In this document: positions 1-6,135 of the stretch, in pieces | Numbering within the stretch: the stretch's first letter is position 1 | Layout: every line of letters starts with the position of its first letter | Assembly (NCBI GenBank): GCA_948482865.1 | Contig: CAOMHR010000028.1 | Span: forward strand, 1 to 13,372 | Reading direction: 5' to 3' | Source: Christensenellaceae bacterium | GTDB taxonomy: Bacteria > Bacillota > Clostridia > Christensenellales > Borkfalkiaceae | Length of the DNA: 13,372 bases | Translations under genes and position numbers: made by a program | Notes under the pieces: model-generated | What the model saw: only the letters and a program-made list of their open reading frames with translations | Database searches by the model: none | What the model was told of the DNA's origin: nothing

Positions 1-379
1 TGACAAACAAAAGACGGGGCGCCGTTGTTAAAAAATAAAAAAGGAAATATGTATTGGACAGCAGGAACGCGCCCATCGAAGCCGCCATACCTATACAGAT
101 GGTGGACACGTCGCACTTGATATAGTTCATTGTATCGTAAATCGCAAGTCCCGCCGAAACCGAGCCGCCGGGGCTGTTGATGTACAGTGAAATATCCTTC
201 TGGGGGTCTTTCGCTTCAAGGTAAATAAGCTGGGCAACCACGGTGTTTGCAACCGCGTCATCTATTTCGCCGCTCAAAAATATAATTCTGTCTTCCAACA
301 GACGGCTGTAAATGTCATACGAACGCTCCCCGCGGGAAGTCTGTTCTACAATATAAGGCACTAATGCGCTACGTTCCAT
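1..379 (-). CDS. clpP: ATP-dependent Clp protease proteolytic subunit, 5' part only, with aberrant 3' end
   Basis: ClpP is the serine peptidase that forms the tetradecameric barrel degrading proteins fed by ClpX or ClpC. Reading the minus strand from the ATG at 379-377 gives an N-terminus typical of the family: LVPYIVEQTSRGERSYDIYS, then INSPGG (residues 68-72 region), then GMAASMGAFLL with the catalytic Ser at about residue 101. The catalytic His and Asp would lie beyond the window. From residue 109 (base 55 downwards) the frame stays open to the edge but reads NTYFLFYFLTTAPRLLFV. This does not resemble the expected AGAKGKRF segment, so the last 55 bases are probably not clpP. The gene starts 17 nt after the tig stop with an AGGAGA site and is presumably co-transcribed with it. 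Identity of residues 1-108 is certain; the state of the rest is not. Confidence 0.9.
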   Translation of the reverse strand, partial: MERSALVPYIVEQTSRGERSYDIYSRLLEDRIIFLSGEIDDAVANTVVAQLIYLEAKDPQKDISLYINSPGGSVSAGLAIYDTMNYIKCDVSTICIGMAASMGAFLLSNTYFLFYFLTTAPRLLFV

Positions 380-396
380 AAATTAATCTCCTGAGA

Positions 397-1800
397 TTAT
401 TCTTTTTTAGCCGCGGGCTTTTTTGCGGGAGCTTTTTTCTCCGTCTCAGCCTTGGGCTGTTCTGATTTTGCCGCCGTTTTTTTAGCGGGCGTCTTTTTAA
501 CTTCTCCGCCGTACATTTCATTGTTGGCTTTAAGGAAGTCAAACATTTTGGTTATTATAATGTCGTTTTTAATGTAGTCGAGCTGTCTGGGGTCCATACC
601 CTTTTTATATTCGGCAACAGTCTTTTCAACCGATTTAGCCTGTTCTTCAATCTTTGCTTCGACTTCTTTGTCTTCGGCTGTGAATTTTTCGCTCTTGACG
701 ATTTTATCAACTACAAGCTGGCTTAAAACCCTGTGTTCCGCCTGTTCCTTGTACTGCGCGCGGAAGTCCTGCATTGAAAGTTCCATATATTTAAGATAGT
801 CGTCAAGTTTAAGACCCTGATACATAAGGCGGTAGCTGAAATCCTGCACCAGCCTGTCAATTTCGCTTTCAATCATTGCGTCGGGAATTTCCGCTTTCGC
901 GCCCTTGGCAATTTCGTTTATAATGCTGTTTTCGGTCTCGTCCCTGCCCTTGTTTTCCGCGCTCTTTTCAAGGCGGGAACGCACGGATTTCTTATACTCT
1001 TCGACCGTTGCGGACTGCGAGTGAGATTTTACGTATTCGTCTGTAAGTTCGGGAAGTTTGTTTTCGGTAATCTTGTGAAGCACAATGTTGAATACCGCGT
1101 CCTTGCCTTTAAGGTTTTCAGCCTGGTAATCTTCGGGGAACTTGACGTTTATATCCCTTGTATCGCCAATCTTCATACCTACGACGCCTTCTTCGAAGCC
1201 GGGACTGAACGAGCCGCTTCCGAGTTCGAGATTATAGTCGTCCGCCGTGCCGCCGGGGAACTTTTCACCGTCAACGCTGCCCGAAAAGTCGATATTTACC
1301 AAATCGCCCGTTTTGCAGGCCCTGTCGGAAACTTCTACTTTCTGCGCGCCGCTTTGAAGTATCTTTTCAACTTCTTTTTCGACTTCGGCGTCGGTTACAT
1401 TATATTCAAACTTCTGTATTTTTAAACCGGTATATTTTTCAAGAGTGATTTCGGGCTTTACGGGAACGATTGCGCCAAGCACAACGCCCTTGCCTTCCGT
1501 CAGATCTTCCACTTCTAGAGAAGGTTCGCCGACGGCGGTGAAATTTTCCCTTTCCTTTTCAAGAATGTTTCCGTAGTGTTCGGAGTAAAGAACGTTGAAC
1601 GCTTCTTCGTACAAAACGCCCTTTCCGTAATAAGTTTCAAGCACGGGTTTGGGTACTTTGCCCTTTCTGAATCCGGGAACGGAATACTTGCCCCTTACTC
1701 TTGCGTAGGACTTGTTAAGCGCTTCCTGCCACTCTTCTTCGGTGAAAGTAATGGTAAGTTTTACGGTACTTTTTTCACCGGCGGTCTGCGTATACTTCAT
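397..1800 (-). CDS. tig: Trigger factor, ribosome-associated chaperone and peptidyl-prolyl isomerase
   Basis: Trigger factor docks at the ribosome exit tunnel and shelters nascent chains. The 467-residue length fits the family. The N-terminal ribosome-binding domain has the signature VPGFRKGKVPK (residues 41-51, with GFRKGK at 43-48). An FKBP-type PPIase domain spans about 162-245 (TGDLVNIDFSGSVDG, then FSPGFEEGVVGMKIGD). The helical chaperone domain follows to about residue 430. The last ~33 residues are a low-complexity Lys/Ala/Pro tail (KKTPAKK, APAKKPAAKK), absent from E. coli trigger factor and probably disordered. The start is set by an AGGAGAT site about 9 nt upstream. It is followed 17 nt downstream by clpP on the same strand, the usual bacterial arrangement. 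A promoter on the same strand lies at 1841-1869. Confidence 0.97.
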   Translation of the reverse strand: MKYTQTAGEKSTVKLTITFTEEEWQEALNKSYARVRGKYSVPGFRKGKVPKPVLETYYGKGVLYEEAFNVLYSEHYGNILEKERENFTAVGEPSLEVEDLTEGKGVVLGAIVPVKPEITLEKYTGLKIQKFEYNVTDAEVEKEVEKILQSGAQKVEVSDRACKTGDLVNIDFSGSVDGEKFPGGTADDYNLELGSGSFSPGFEEGVVGMKIGDTRDINVKFPEDYQAENLKGKDAVFNIVLHKITENKLPELTDEYVKSHSQSATVEEYKKSVRSRLEKSAENKGRDETENSIINEIAKGAKAEIPDAMIESEIDRLVQDFSYRLMYQGLKLDDYLKYMELSMQDFRAQYKEQAEHRVLSQLVVDKIVKSEKFTAEDKEVEAKIEEQAKSVEKTVAEYKKGMDPRQLDYIKNDIIITKMFDFLKANNEMYGGEVKKTPAKKTAAKSEQPKAETEKKAPAKKPAAKKE

Positions 1801-1840
1801 TGTTTATTAATCTCCTGTTTGACTTAATTATACAAAGTGT

Positions 1841-1869
1841 ATTCTATCACATTAGTTTTATTTTGAAAA
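1841..1869 (-). promoter_or_regulatory. Sigma-A type promoter for tig-clpP
   Basis: On the minus strand TTTTCA is followed after exactly 17 nt by TAGAAT, with TGA just before the -10 (an extended -10, TGn). Predicted transcription starts about 35 nt before the tig ATG. A second TATAAT-like box (1827-1832) lies closer to the gene but has no acceptable -35. Found by eye only. Confidence 0.55.
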
Positions 1870-1893
1870 GCGTTTTACCGCAAGGTTAATCAA

Positions 1894-1922
1894 TTTACTT
1901 TTGTTTTTTTTTGTTTTATAAT
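1894..1922 (+). promoter_or_regulatory. Sigma-A type promoter for rqcH
   Basis: TTTACT (1894-1899), a 17-nt T-rich spacer and a perfect TATAAT (1917-1922). Transcription would start near 1929, about 40 nt before the rqcH ATG. It is back-to-back with the tig promoter, with about 25 bp between the two -35 boxes. Confidence 0.65.
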
Positions 1923-1967
1923 GGTTAATAAGTTTTTAAAGCAATTTCAAGGTTAGGGTAAATTTTA

Positions 1968-3638
1968 ATGCCGCAGGACGCGTTTACAATTTCATATATA
2001 GTAAAAGAGCTGAAAGAAAAACTTACGGGCGGCAAAATTTCGCGTATTATCCAGCCGTCGCGCGAAGAGCTTACGTTTATTATATACACCCGAAGCGGCA
2101 ATCTTAAACTCGACGCCTGTCTTTCCGCACGCGGGGCAAGGCTGAGCGTTTCGGACGACGAAAACCCCGTGCCGCAGGTTGCGCCCAATTTTTGTATGCT
2201 GCTCAGAAAACATCTGCAAAACGCAGAAATTACGGACGTTGCGCAACCCGACTGCGAAAGAATTATTTATTTTGATTTGAAATGCGTTTCCGATTTTTCT
2301 TCATCCGTAATGCGGCTGTACTTTGAAATAATGGGCAAATACTCCAACGCCGTGCTGTGCGGCGAAAACGGCGTGATTGCGGGCGCGCTTAAAACCACGT
2401 CTTTGGGCGACGGAACAAAGCGGCTTATTCTCGGCGGGGTTAAATACGCCTTGCCCGAACCGCAGGATAAAGTTCCGCCAACCGATACCGACGGATTAAA
2501 ACGCGTGCTGGACTGCGGCGGCGACAGGGCAAAAGCAATTGCGGACGGGGTCAGAGGAATCTCATACGCCACCGCACTCGAAGCGGTAGAATACCTTAAA
2601 AACAACTTAACCGCGCAGGGGCTTTACGAATATCTGAACGTACAAACGCCCGCCCCCTGCGTGACGTATTCAAACGGCGAACCGAACGATTTTAAAGTGC
2701 GTTCCTGTTCAGATGAACAAGTGCGCTACCCTACCGTTTTGCAAGCGCAGGCGGCTTACTACTCTTACCTTTATAAAAAGCAAACCTTTCTCGAAGCAAA
2801 GACCAAAGCAGAAAGCGCGTTGGGCGCGGGCATTAAAAAAACCGAAAAACGGCTTGCGGAGATAAATGCAAAACTTCTCGAATGCGAAGGCGCGGAAAAA
2901 ATCAAACTCAAAGGCGAACTCATTACCGCCAATATTTACGCCGTTGAGCGCGGCGCAAAAGTTTTAGAATGCGTAAACTATTACGACCCAGACTGCGGTA
3001 AGATAAAAATCGAACTGGACGCCACCCTTACGCCGTCGCAGAACGCGCAAAAGTACTATAAAAAATATGCGAAGTTAAAGCGCACCTATATGAACGTAAG
3101 CGTTCAGAAAGAACAGGCGGACATAAAACTGGACTATCTTAAATCCATCGCCGCGCACCTGAACGCCGCGGAAGAGACGCTGGATATAGAAGAAATTTCC
3201 GAAGAACTGGTTCAGCTCGGTTTATTGAAGACAGTAAAAACAAAGAACAAAAAACAAACTGACACGCCTTACAGAACGTTCGAATACGGCGGATTTAAAA
3301 TTCTGGCGGGGCGCAACAACCTGCAGAACGAGCGGCTTACAAAATCGCTCGCGCAGGAAGATATTTGGCTGCATACACAGAAGTACCACTCTTCTCACGT
3401 GGCAATCATAACAGACGGACGGGACGTTCCGGACGGCGTTATTAAAGTTGCGGCGGAAATTTGCGCGTACTATTCTGACGGAAAGGACGGAGCAAAAATC
3501 CCCGTGGATTACACAAGAAAAAAATTTGTAAAAAAACCGCCCAAAACGGACGCGGGATTTGTAATATACACCGACTATAAAACGGCGCTTGCCGAACCCG
3601 ACGCGCACAGAGAGCTTTTAAAGGAGAACCGAAAATGA
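1968..3638 (+). CDS. rqcH: RqcH/NFACT family ribosome quality control protein (Rqc2 homologue, FbpA-like)
   Basis: RqcH binds stalled 50S-peptidyl-tRNA complexes and recruits tRNA-Ala to add C-terminal alanine tails that mark the chain for degradation. The N-terminal NFACT-N domain is clear: IVKELKEKLTGGKISRIIQP (11-30), then FCMLLRKHL (75-83). The functional Asp-Arg pair of the family appears here as Glu97-Arg98 (CERII). A helix-hairpin-helix-like stretch and a charged coiled-coil region follow (about 270-400). The C-terminal NFACT-R domain starts near 438: AGRNN (447-451), DIWLH (465-469), SSHVAI, then VDYTRKKFVKKPP and GFVIYTDYKT. At 556 residues it is close to normal family length. A weak AGGG site sits 9 nt before the ATG. 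Its stop overlaps the next start (ATGA), suggesting translational coupling. Older annotations call such proteins fibronectin-binding. Confidence 0.95.
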   Translation: MPQDAFTISYIVKELKEKLTGGKISRIIQPSREELTFIIYTRSGNLKLDACLSARGARLSVSDDENPVPQVAPNFCMLLRKHLQNAEITDVAQPDCERIIYFDLKCVSDFSSSVMRLYFEIMGKYSNAVLCGENGVIAGALKTTSLGDGTKRLILGGVKYALPEPQDKVPPTDTDGLKRVLDCGGDRAKAIADGVRGISYATALEAVEYLKNNLTAQGLYEYLNVQTPAPCVTYSNGEPNDFKVRSCSDEQVRYPTVLQAQAAYYSYLYKKQTFLEAKTKAESALGAGIKKTEKRLAEINAKLLECEGAEKIKLKGELITANIYAVERGAKVLECVNYYDPDCGKIKIELDATLTPSQNAQKYYKKYAKLKRTYMNVSVQKEQADIKLDYLKSIAAHLNAAEETLDIEEISEELVQLGLLKTVKTKNKKQTDTPYRTFEYGGFKILAGRNNLQNERLTKSLAQEDIWLHTQKYHSSHVAIITDGRDVPDGVIKVAAEICAYYSDGKDGAKIPVDYTRKKFVKKPPKTDAGFVIYTDYKTALAEPDAHRELLKENRK

Positions 3639-3934
3639 AAAAGAGAGACGAACTTCCGCAAATACCGTACACGGGAAAAGCCTACGCCTATGTTGGCGCG
3701 GGGCTTGCTGCGGCGGCGTTTGTTACCTTTATTCTCGCGCTGGTTTTTTCCGCCGCGGGCATATATCTTTTAATCGCTTCCGTCCTGCTTGCGTTGGGCG
3801 CGCTGACTTTTGCAAACGTCCAGAAAAAGAAAAACAACTTCAAACAGCTTAAAATCATTATAATCTGTTCTTACGTTTCCCTTGCGCTACCGGTTGCGGT
3901 ATTTATCGGCGGAATAATCTGGTCTGCAATTTAA
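3635..3934 (+). CDS. Small three-helix membrane protein, unknown function
   Basis: A 99-residue hydrophobic protein I do not recognise. A short charged N-terminus (MKKRDELPQ) is followed by predicted membrane helices at about 17-39, 41-61 and 72-96. A basic loop (QKKKNNFKQLK, about 63-73) lies between helices 2 and 3 and, by the positive-inside rule, should face the cytoplasm. There is no signal peptide cleavage motif and no catalytic motif. The ATG overlaps the rqcH stop by 4 bp and has a good AAGGAG site inside the rqcH end, so the gene is almost certainly real and co-translated with rqcH. Whether it works with RqcH is unknown. Confidence 0.8.
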   Translation: MKKRDELPQIPYTGKAYAYVGAGLAAAAFVTFILALVFSAAGIYLLIASVLLALGALTFANVQKKKNNFKQLKIIIICSYVSLALPVAVFIGGIIWSAI

Positions 3935-3963
3935 CGGAATTCAGGTATAAAAACCGTTAAATT
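3928..3963. repeat. Perfect 10-bp inverted repeat with 16-nt spacer, operator-like
   Basis: AATTTAACGG (3928-3937) and its exact reverse complement CCGTTAAATT (3954-3963) flank 16 nt containing a TATAAA box (3946-3951). It covers the stop codon of the preceding gene and ends 18 nt before the next ATG. The stem is AT-rich and no U-tract follows, so a terminator is unlikely; a regulator binding site or weak RNA stem is more plausible. Confidence 0.5.
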
Positions 3964-3981
3964 TTACCATTATTATTGTAA

Positions 3982-4341
3982 ATGGACAGAATTTGCGGTG
4001 CGGTACTCGACAAAATAAACGGTTTAAGCCCTAACGGGCGGTACGTTGTTATTGCCGAAGAAGAATTTTACGATTGTTTCCCCGACGGCGATGAAAACGG
4101 CGATAAGCTTGACAGCGTTCTGACGCGCCTGAAAGAAGGCGGCTATATCGACGTTAAATATTCGCGCGGCGACCTTTTTTGCATTGCTCCCCTTAAAGAG
4201 TTTATAGAAGAAGAACCCGAGCGGGAAGAAATCAAAGAAGACGCGGGACGAAAGTTTAATTTCAACTTTACGTTTGCTTCCGCCTTTTTCGGCGGTATGT
4301 TGGGCAGTCTTATAATTTCGCTGATTTTTGCGCTGGTGTAA
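3982..4341 (+). CDS. Tail-anchored winged-helix-like protein, copy A, unknown function
   Basis: 119 residues, not a family I can name. Residues 1-75 look like a small winged-helix fold: helices around 1-14 and 41-52 (KLDSVLTRLKEGGYIDVKY), then a beta-hairpin with a turn at SRGD (61-64) and LFCIAPLKE. A strongly acidic linker follows (about 73-87, IEEEPEREEIKED). A single predicted membrane helix closes the protein (about 97-118), leaving almost nothing beyond it, so the soluble part should sit in the cytoplasm. The next gene encodes a protein of the same length and plan, with similar helix-turn-hairpin spacing (LK-x2-GY-x-D and LKE in both). No Shine-Dalgarno sequence precedes the ATG. The DNA-binding idea rests on shape only. 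Confidence 0.75.
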   Translation: MDRICGAVLDKINGLSPNGRYVVIAEEEFYDCFPDGDENGDKLDSVLTRLKEGGYIDVKYSRGDLFCIAPLKEFIEEEPEREEIKEDAGRKFNFNFTFASAFFGGMLGSLIISLIFALV

Positions 4342-4344
4342 CAA

Positions 4345-4704
4345 ATGCTTTCCAGAAGCGAAAACGAAGTTATGTCCGCCGTTTACAGTCTTTGCGACGG
4401 AACGGAAGGTTGCCTTATTTCACCGCTTGACATTCTGTCCGTACTGCCCGCGAAACGGAAATACAGCCCAGACGTTATCGACGGTATTTTAAACGATTTG
4501 AAATGCGACGGGTATTTCGACCTTATAACTTCGGAAAGAAAGGGCGAAAAAATGTACGTAATCAACTTAAAAGAAACGGGCTTTAATTTTAAACGCAGCG
4601 CAAAACAGAAACAAAGAGATATAACTTTCAGGATTATACTCGCGTTTATAGGCGCCGCCGCCACCTTTATTTTCGGTCTGATTTTAAAAGGAATTTTTGG
4701 CTGA
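4345..4704 (+). CDS. Tail-anchored winged-helix-like protein, copy B, unknown function
   Basis: 119 residues, starting 3 nt after the stop of copy A and apparently a diverged duplicate. The winged-helix-like part covers about 5-77: helix SENEVMSAVYSL, then PDVIDGILNDLKCDGYFDL (42-60, matching KLDSVLTRLKEGGYIDV in copy A), then a hairpin around SERKGEKMYVINLKE (63-77). The linker is basic here (FKRSAKQKQR, about 82-91), the opposite of the acidic linker in copy A. One membrane helix lies at about 96-118. No Shine-Dalgarno sequence precedes the ATG, so translation is probably coupled to copy A. A heterodimer of the two is conceivable from the opposite linker charges, but this is only inference. 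Confidence 0.78.
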   Translation: MLSRSENEVMSAVYSLCDGTEGCLISPLDILSVLPAKRKYSPDVIDGILNDLKCDGYFDLITSERKGEKMYVINLKETGFNFKRSAKQKQRDITFRIILAFIGAAATFIFGLILKGIFG

Positions 4705-4745
4705 CCGCAATTAAATTGCTTATATCTTCGAATAAATTGAACTTT

Positions 4746-4773
4746 GCCGCCGCAGACTGCCGTCTGCGGCGGC
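4746..4773 (+). terminator. Perfect GC-rich hairpin ending the rqcH-side gene group
   Basis: A 12-bp perfect stem, GCCGCCGCAGAC pairing with GTCTGCGGCGGC, closes a TGCC loop. It lies 41 nt after the stop of copy B and before the next promoter, as a terminator would. However no U-run follows directly on either strand; the nearest T-run is about 4797-4803. It may be an atypical terminator or a 3' RNA-stabilising stem. Confidence 0.45.
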
Positions 4774-4791
4774 TTAATGCTTAAATAATAA

Positions 4792-4820
4792 TTGCATTTT
4801 TTTACAGGGTTTGGTAAAAT
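4792..4820 (+). promoter_or_regulatory. Promoter placing transcription start at the ATG of the next gene
   Basis: TTGCAT (4792-4797), a 17-nt spacer and TAAAAT (4815-4820) preceded by TGG (extended -10). The ATG at 4827 lies 6 nt past the -10, where transcription would normally begin. There is no Shine-Dalgarno sequence before it, so the mRNA is predicted to be leaderless. The -35 is weak (3 of 6). Confidence 0.5.
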
Positions 4821-4826
4821 AAAGCT

Positions 4827-6092
4827 ATGAAACGCAAAAAACTGTTTATTTCGCTTACGGCGATACTTTCATTCATAATCGCGCTGTCGATTTTTCTGGG
4901 CGTGTGGTATCTCGGCGACAGGTATGAAGTTTTTGAAAAAGACTTTACTAAAGAATTTGAAATTCCCGGGCTAAGAGAAGGCGCGGTACCGCAGGGTATG
5001 GGCAACTGCGAACTTACCTACAACCTTAAAGACGAAAACGGCAACACCGTTTCAAAGGAACAACAGTACTTTTTCATATCCGCGTATATGACCGACGGCT
5101 CGCCTTCGAGAATTTACGTCACGGGCGGCGACACCGGTTACGTAGGATACGTTACCATGAAGAACACCGACGGCACCGACTACACGGGACACTGCGGCGG
5201 GATTGCGGCAAACAACAACGGCACTACCGTATGGGTGACGGGCGAAGGCACCGTTTACGTTGCAAGGTCATCCGATTACAAGGACAACGACTACTCCAAC
5301 ACCGCCACAGAAATTATTGAAAAAGCGCAGGGAAAAGTAAAGGACGAAAACGGCAACGTTGACCGCGCAATAAATTTTACGGCTTCGTTCGAAGCAAACT
5401 GCAACGCCGACTTCTGCTATTATTACGACGACCCAAGATACGTTTCCCTTTCCTACGATAAACTTTACGTGGGCGAATTTTACCGTAAAGACGCGTACGA
5501 AACAGACGACGCCCACCGCGCAACGACCCCCAACGGCTACAAAAATTATGCGTTTATGTACGAGTATGCAGTCAATTCAGACTCGACTGCAAAATACGGA
5601 CTAACCACTTTAAGCACCACAAATGCTACCAATTTAAACGAAGAAGTTCCCAGAATTTACTCCATATTCTCCATTCCAGAAAAAGTTCAGGGCATGGCGG
5701 TCGCGGGCAACAACATACTGCTTTCGCAAAGCTACGGGCTTGCAAACTCCGCTATAACCGTCTTCGATAAAAACAAAGCTATGTCGAAAAGCGACAAGTA
5801 CAAAGAGCTTAAAGGCAAAGATTTTGCGTACAAAGGAGTTTACATTACGGCGGGCGGGAAACAGATTCAGTACTACGACTCTACCGAGCTGAAAGTATAC
5901 TACCTTGACTGCAACGACAAAGAGATGCTTAAACAGACATACTCTATCCCTTCCATGTCCGAAGGGCTCTGCACGGTTTCAACCGCGAACAGCTCAAGGG
6001 TTTACGTGCTTTTCGAGTCCGCGTGCAAGAAATACAAAACTTTTGTCCGCGAACAGCTTTCAAACGTATATTCTGTACGAATTAAAAACTAA
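4827..6092 (+). CDS. Membrane-anchored extracytoplasmic protein, probably beta-propeller-like, unknown function
   Basis: 421 residues. A basic start (MKRKK) and one hydrophobic helix at about 7-29 form an uncleaved signal anchor, with no lipobox, so the remaining ~390 residues face outside. The body is rich in Tyr, Asn, Asp and Gly and in short beta segments. Recurring turns suggest propeller blades: VPQGMG (54-59), HCGGIA (122-127), KVQGMAV (286-292), IPSMSEGL (374-381), each next to strands such as SRIYVTG, TVWVTG, KLYVGEF and VYVLFESA. The pattern 'reads state, then GG/QGMA, then SEG' resembles secreted WD40/YncE-like proteins, but I cannot name the family. Seven cysteines occur, which is notable outside the cell. 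Transcribed alone: promoter upstream, strong terminator just downstream. No catalytic motif seen. Confidence 0.8.
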   Translation: MKRKKLFISLTAILSFIIALSIFLGVWYLGDRYEVFEKDFTKEFEIPGLREGAVPQGMGNCELTYNLKDENGNTVSKEQQYFFISAYMTDGSPSRIYVTGGDTGYVGYVTMKNTDGTDYTGHCGGIAANNNGTTVWVTGEGTVYVARSSDYKDNDYSNTATEIIEKAQGKVKDENGNVDRAINFTASFEANCNADFCYYYDDPRYVSLSYDKLYVGEFYRKDAYETDDAHRATTPNGYKNYAFMYEYAVNSDSTAKYGLTTLSTTNATNLNEEVPRIYSIFSIPEKVQGMAVAGNNILLSQSYGLANSAITVFDKNKAMSKSDKYKELKGKDFAYKGVYITAGGKQIQYYDSTELKVYYLDCNDKEMLKQTYSIPSMSEGLCTVSTANSSRVYVLFESACKKYKTFVREQLSNVYSVRIKN

Positions 6093-6093
6093 C

Positions 6094-6123
6094 AAAAAAG
6101 ACCGCTTCAAGCGGTCTTTTTTT
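6094..6123. terminator. Bidirectional intrinsic terminator between convergent genes
   Basis: GACCGC pairs with GCGGTC around a TTCAA loop (6100-6116), flanked by six A residues upstream and seven T residues downstream. Because the A- and T-runs mirror each other the element works on both strands. It serves the plus-strand gene ending at 6092 and the minus-strand gene ending at 6136. Confidence 0.93.
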
Positions 6124-6135
6124 ATAACCTTTTTA

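Noticed and set aside
1..120. Intein or group II intron inside clpP at base 55
   Set aside because: The new sequence on the clpP strand does not begin with an intein block A or a GUGYG intron start, and only 55 bases are visible, too few to call either.
49..120. Short plus-strand reading frame from ATG at 49, about 23 codons
   Set aside because: It runs antisense through clpP, has a badly spaced ribosome site and no recognisable product.
1021..1425. Plus-strand open frame of 134 codons opposite tig
   Set aside because: It is the mirror of the trigger factor FKBP region, with no ribosome site and no domain.
1827..1832. TATAAT on the minus strand as the main tig promoter
   Set aside because: No acceptable -35 at 16-18 nt, and the start would fall almost on the ribosome site; the 1841-1869 promoter fits better.
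4707..4719. Palindrome GCAATT-A-AATTGC as an operator
   Set aside because: Short, AT-rich, inside the 3' region of the preceding gene and far from the next -10; chance is a sufficient explanation.
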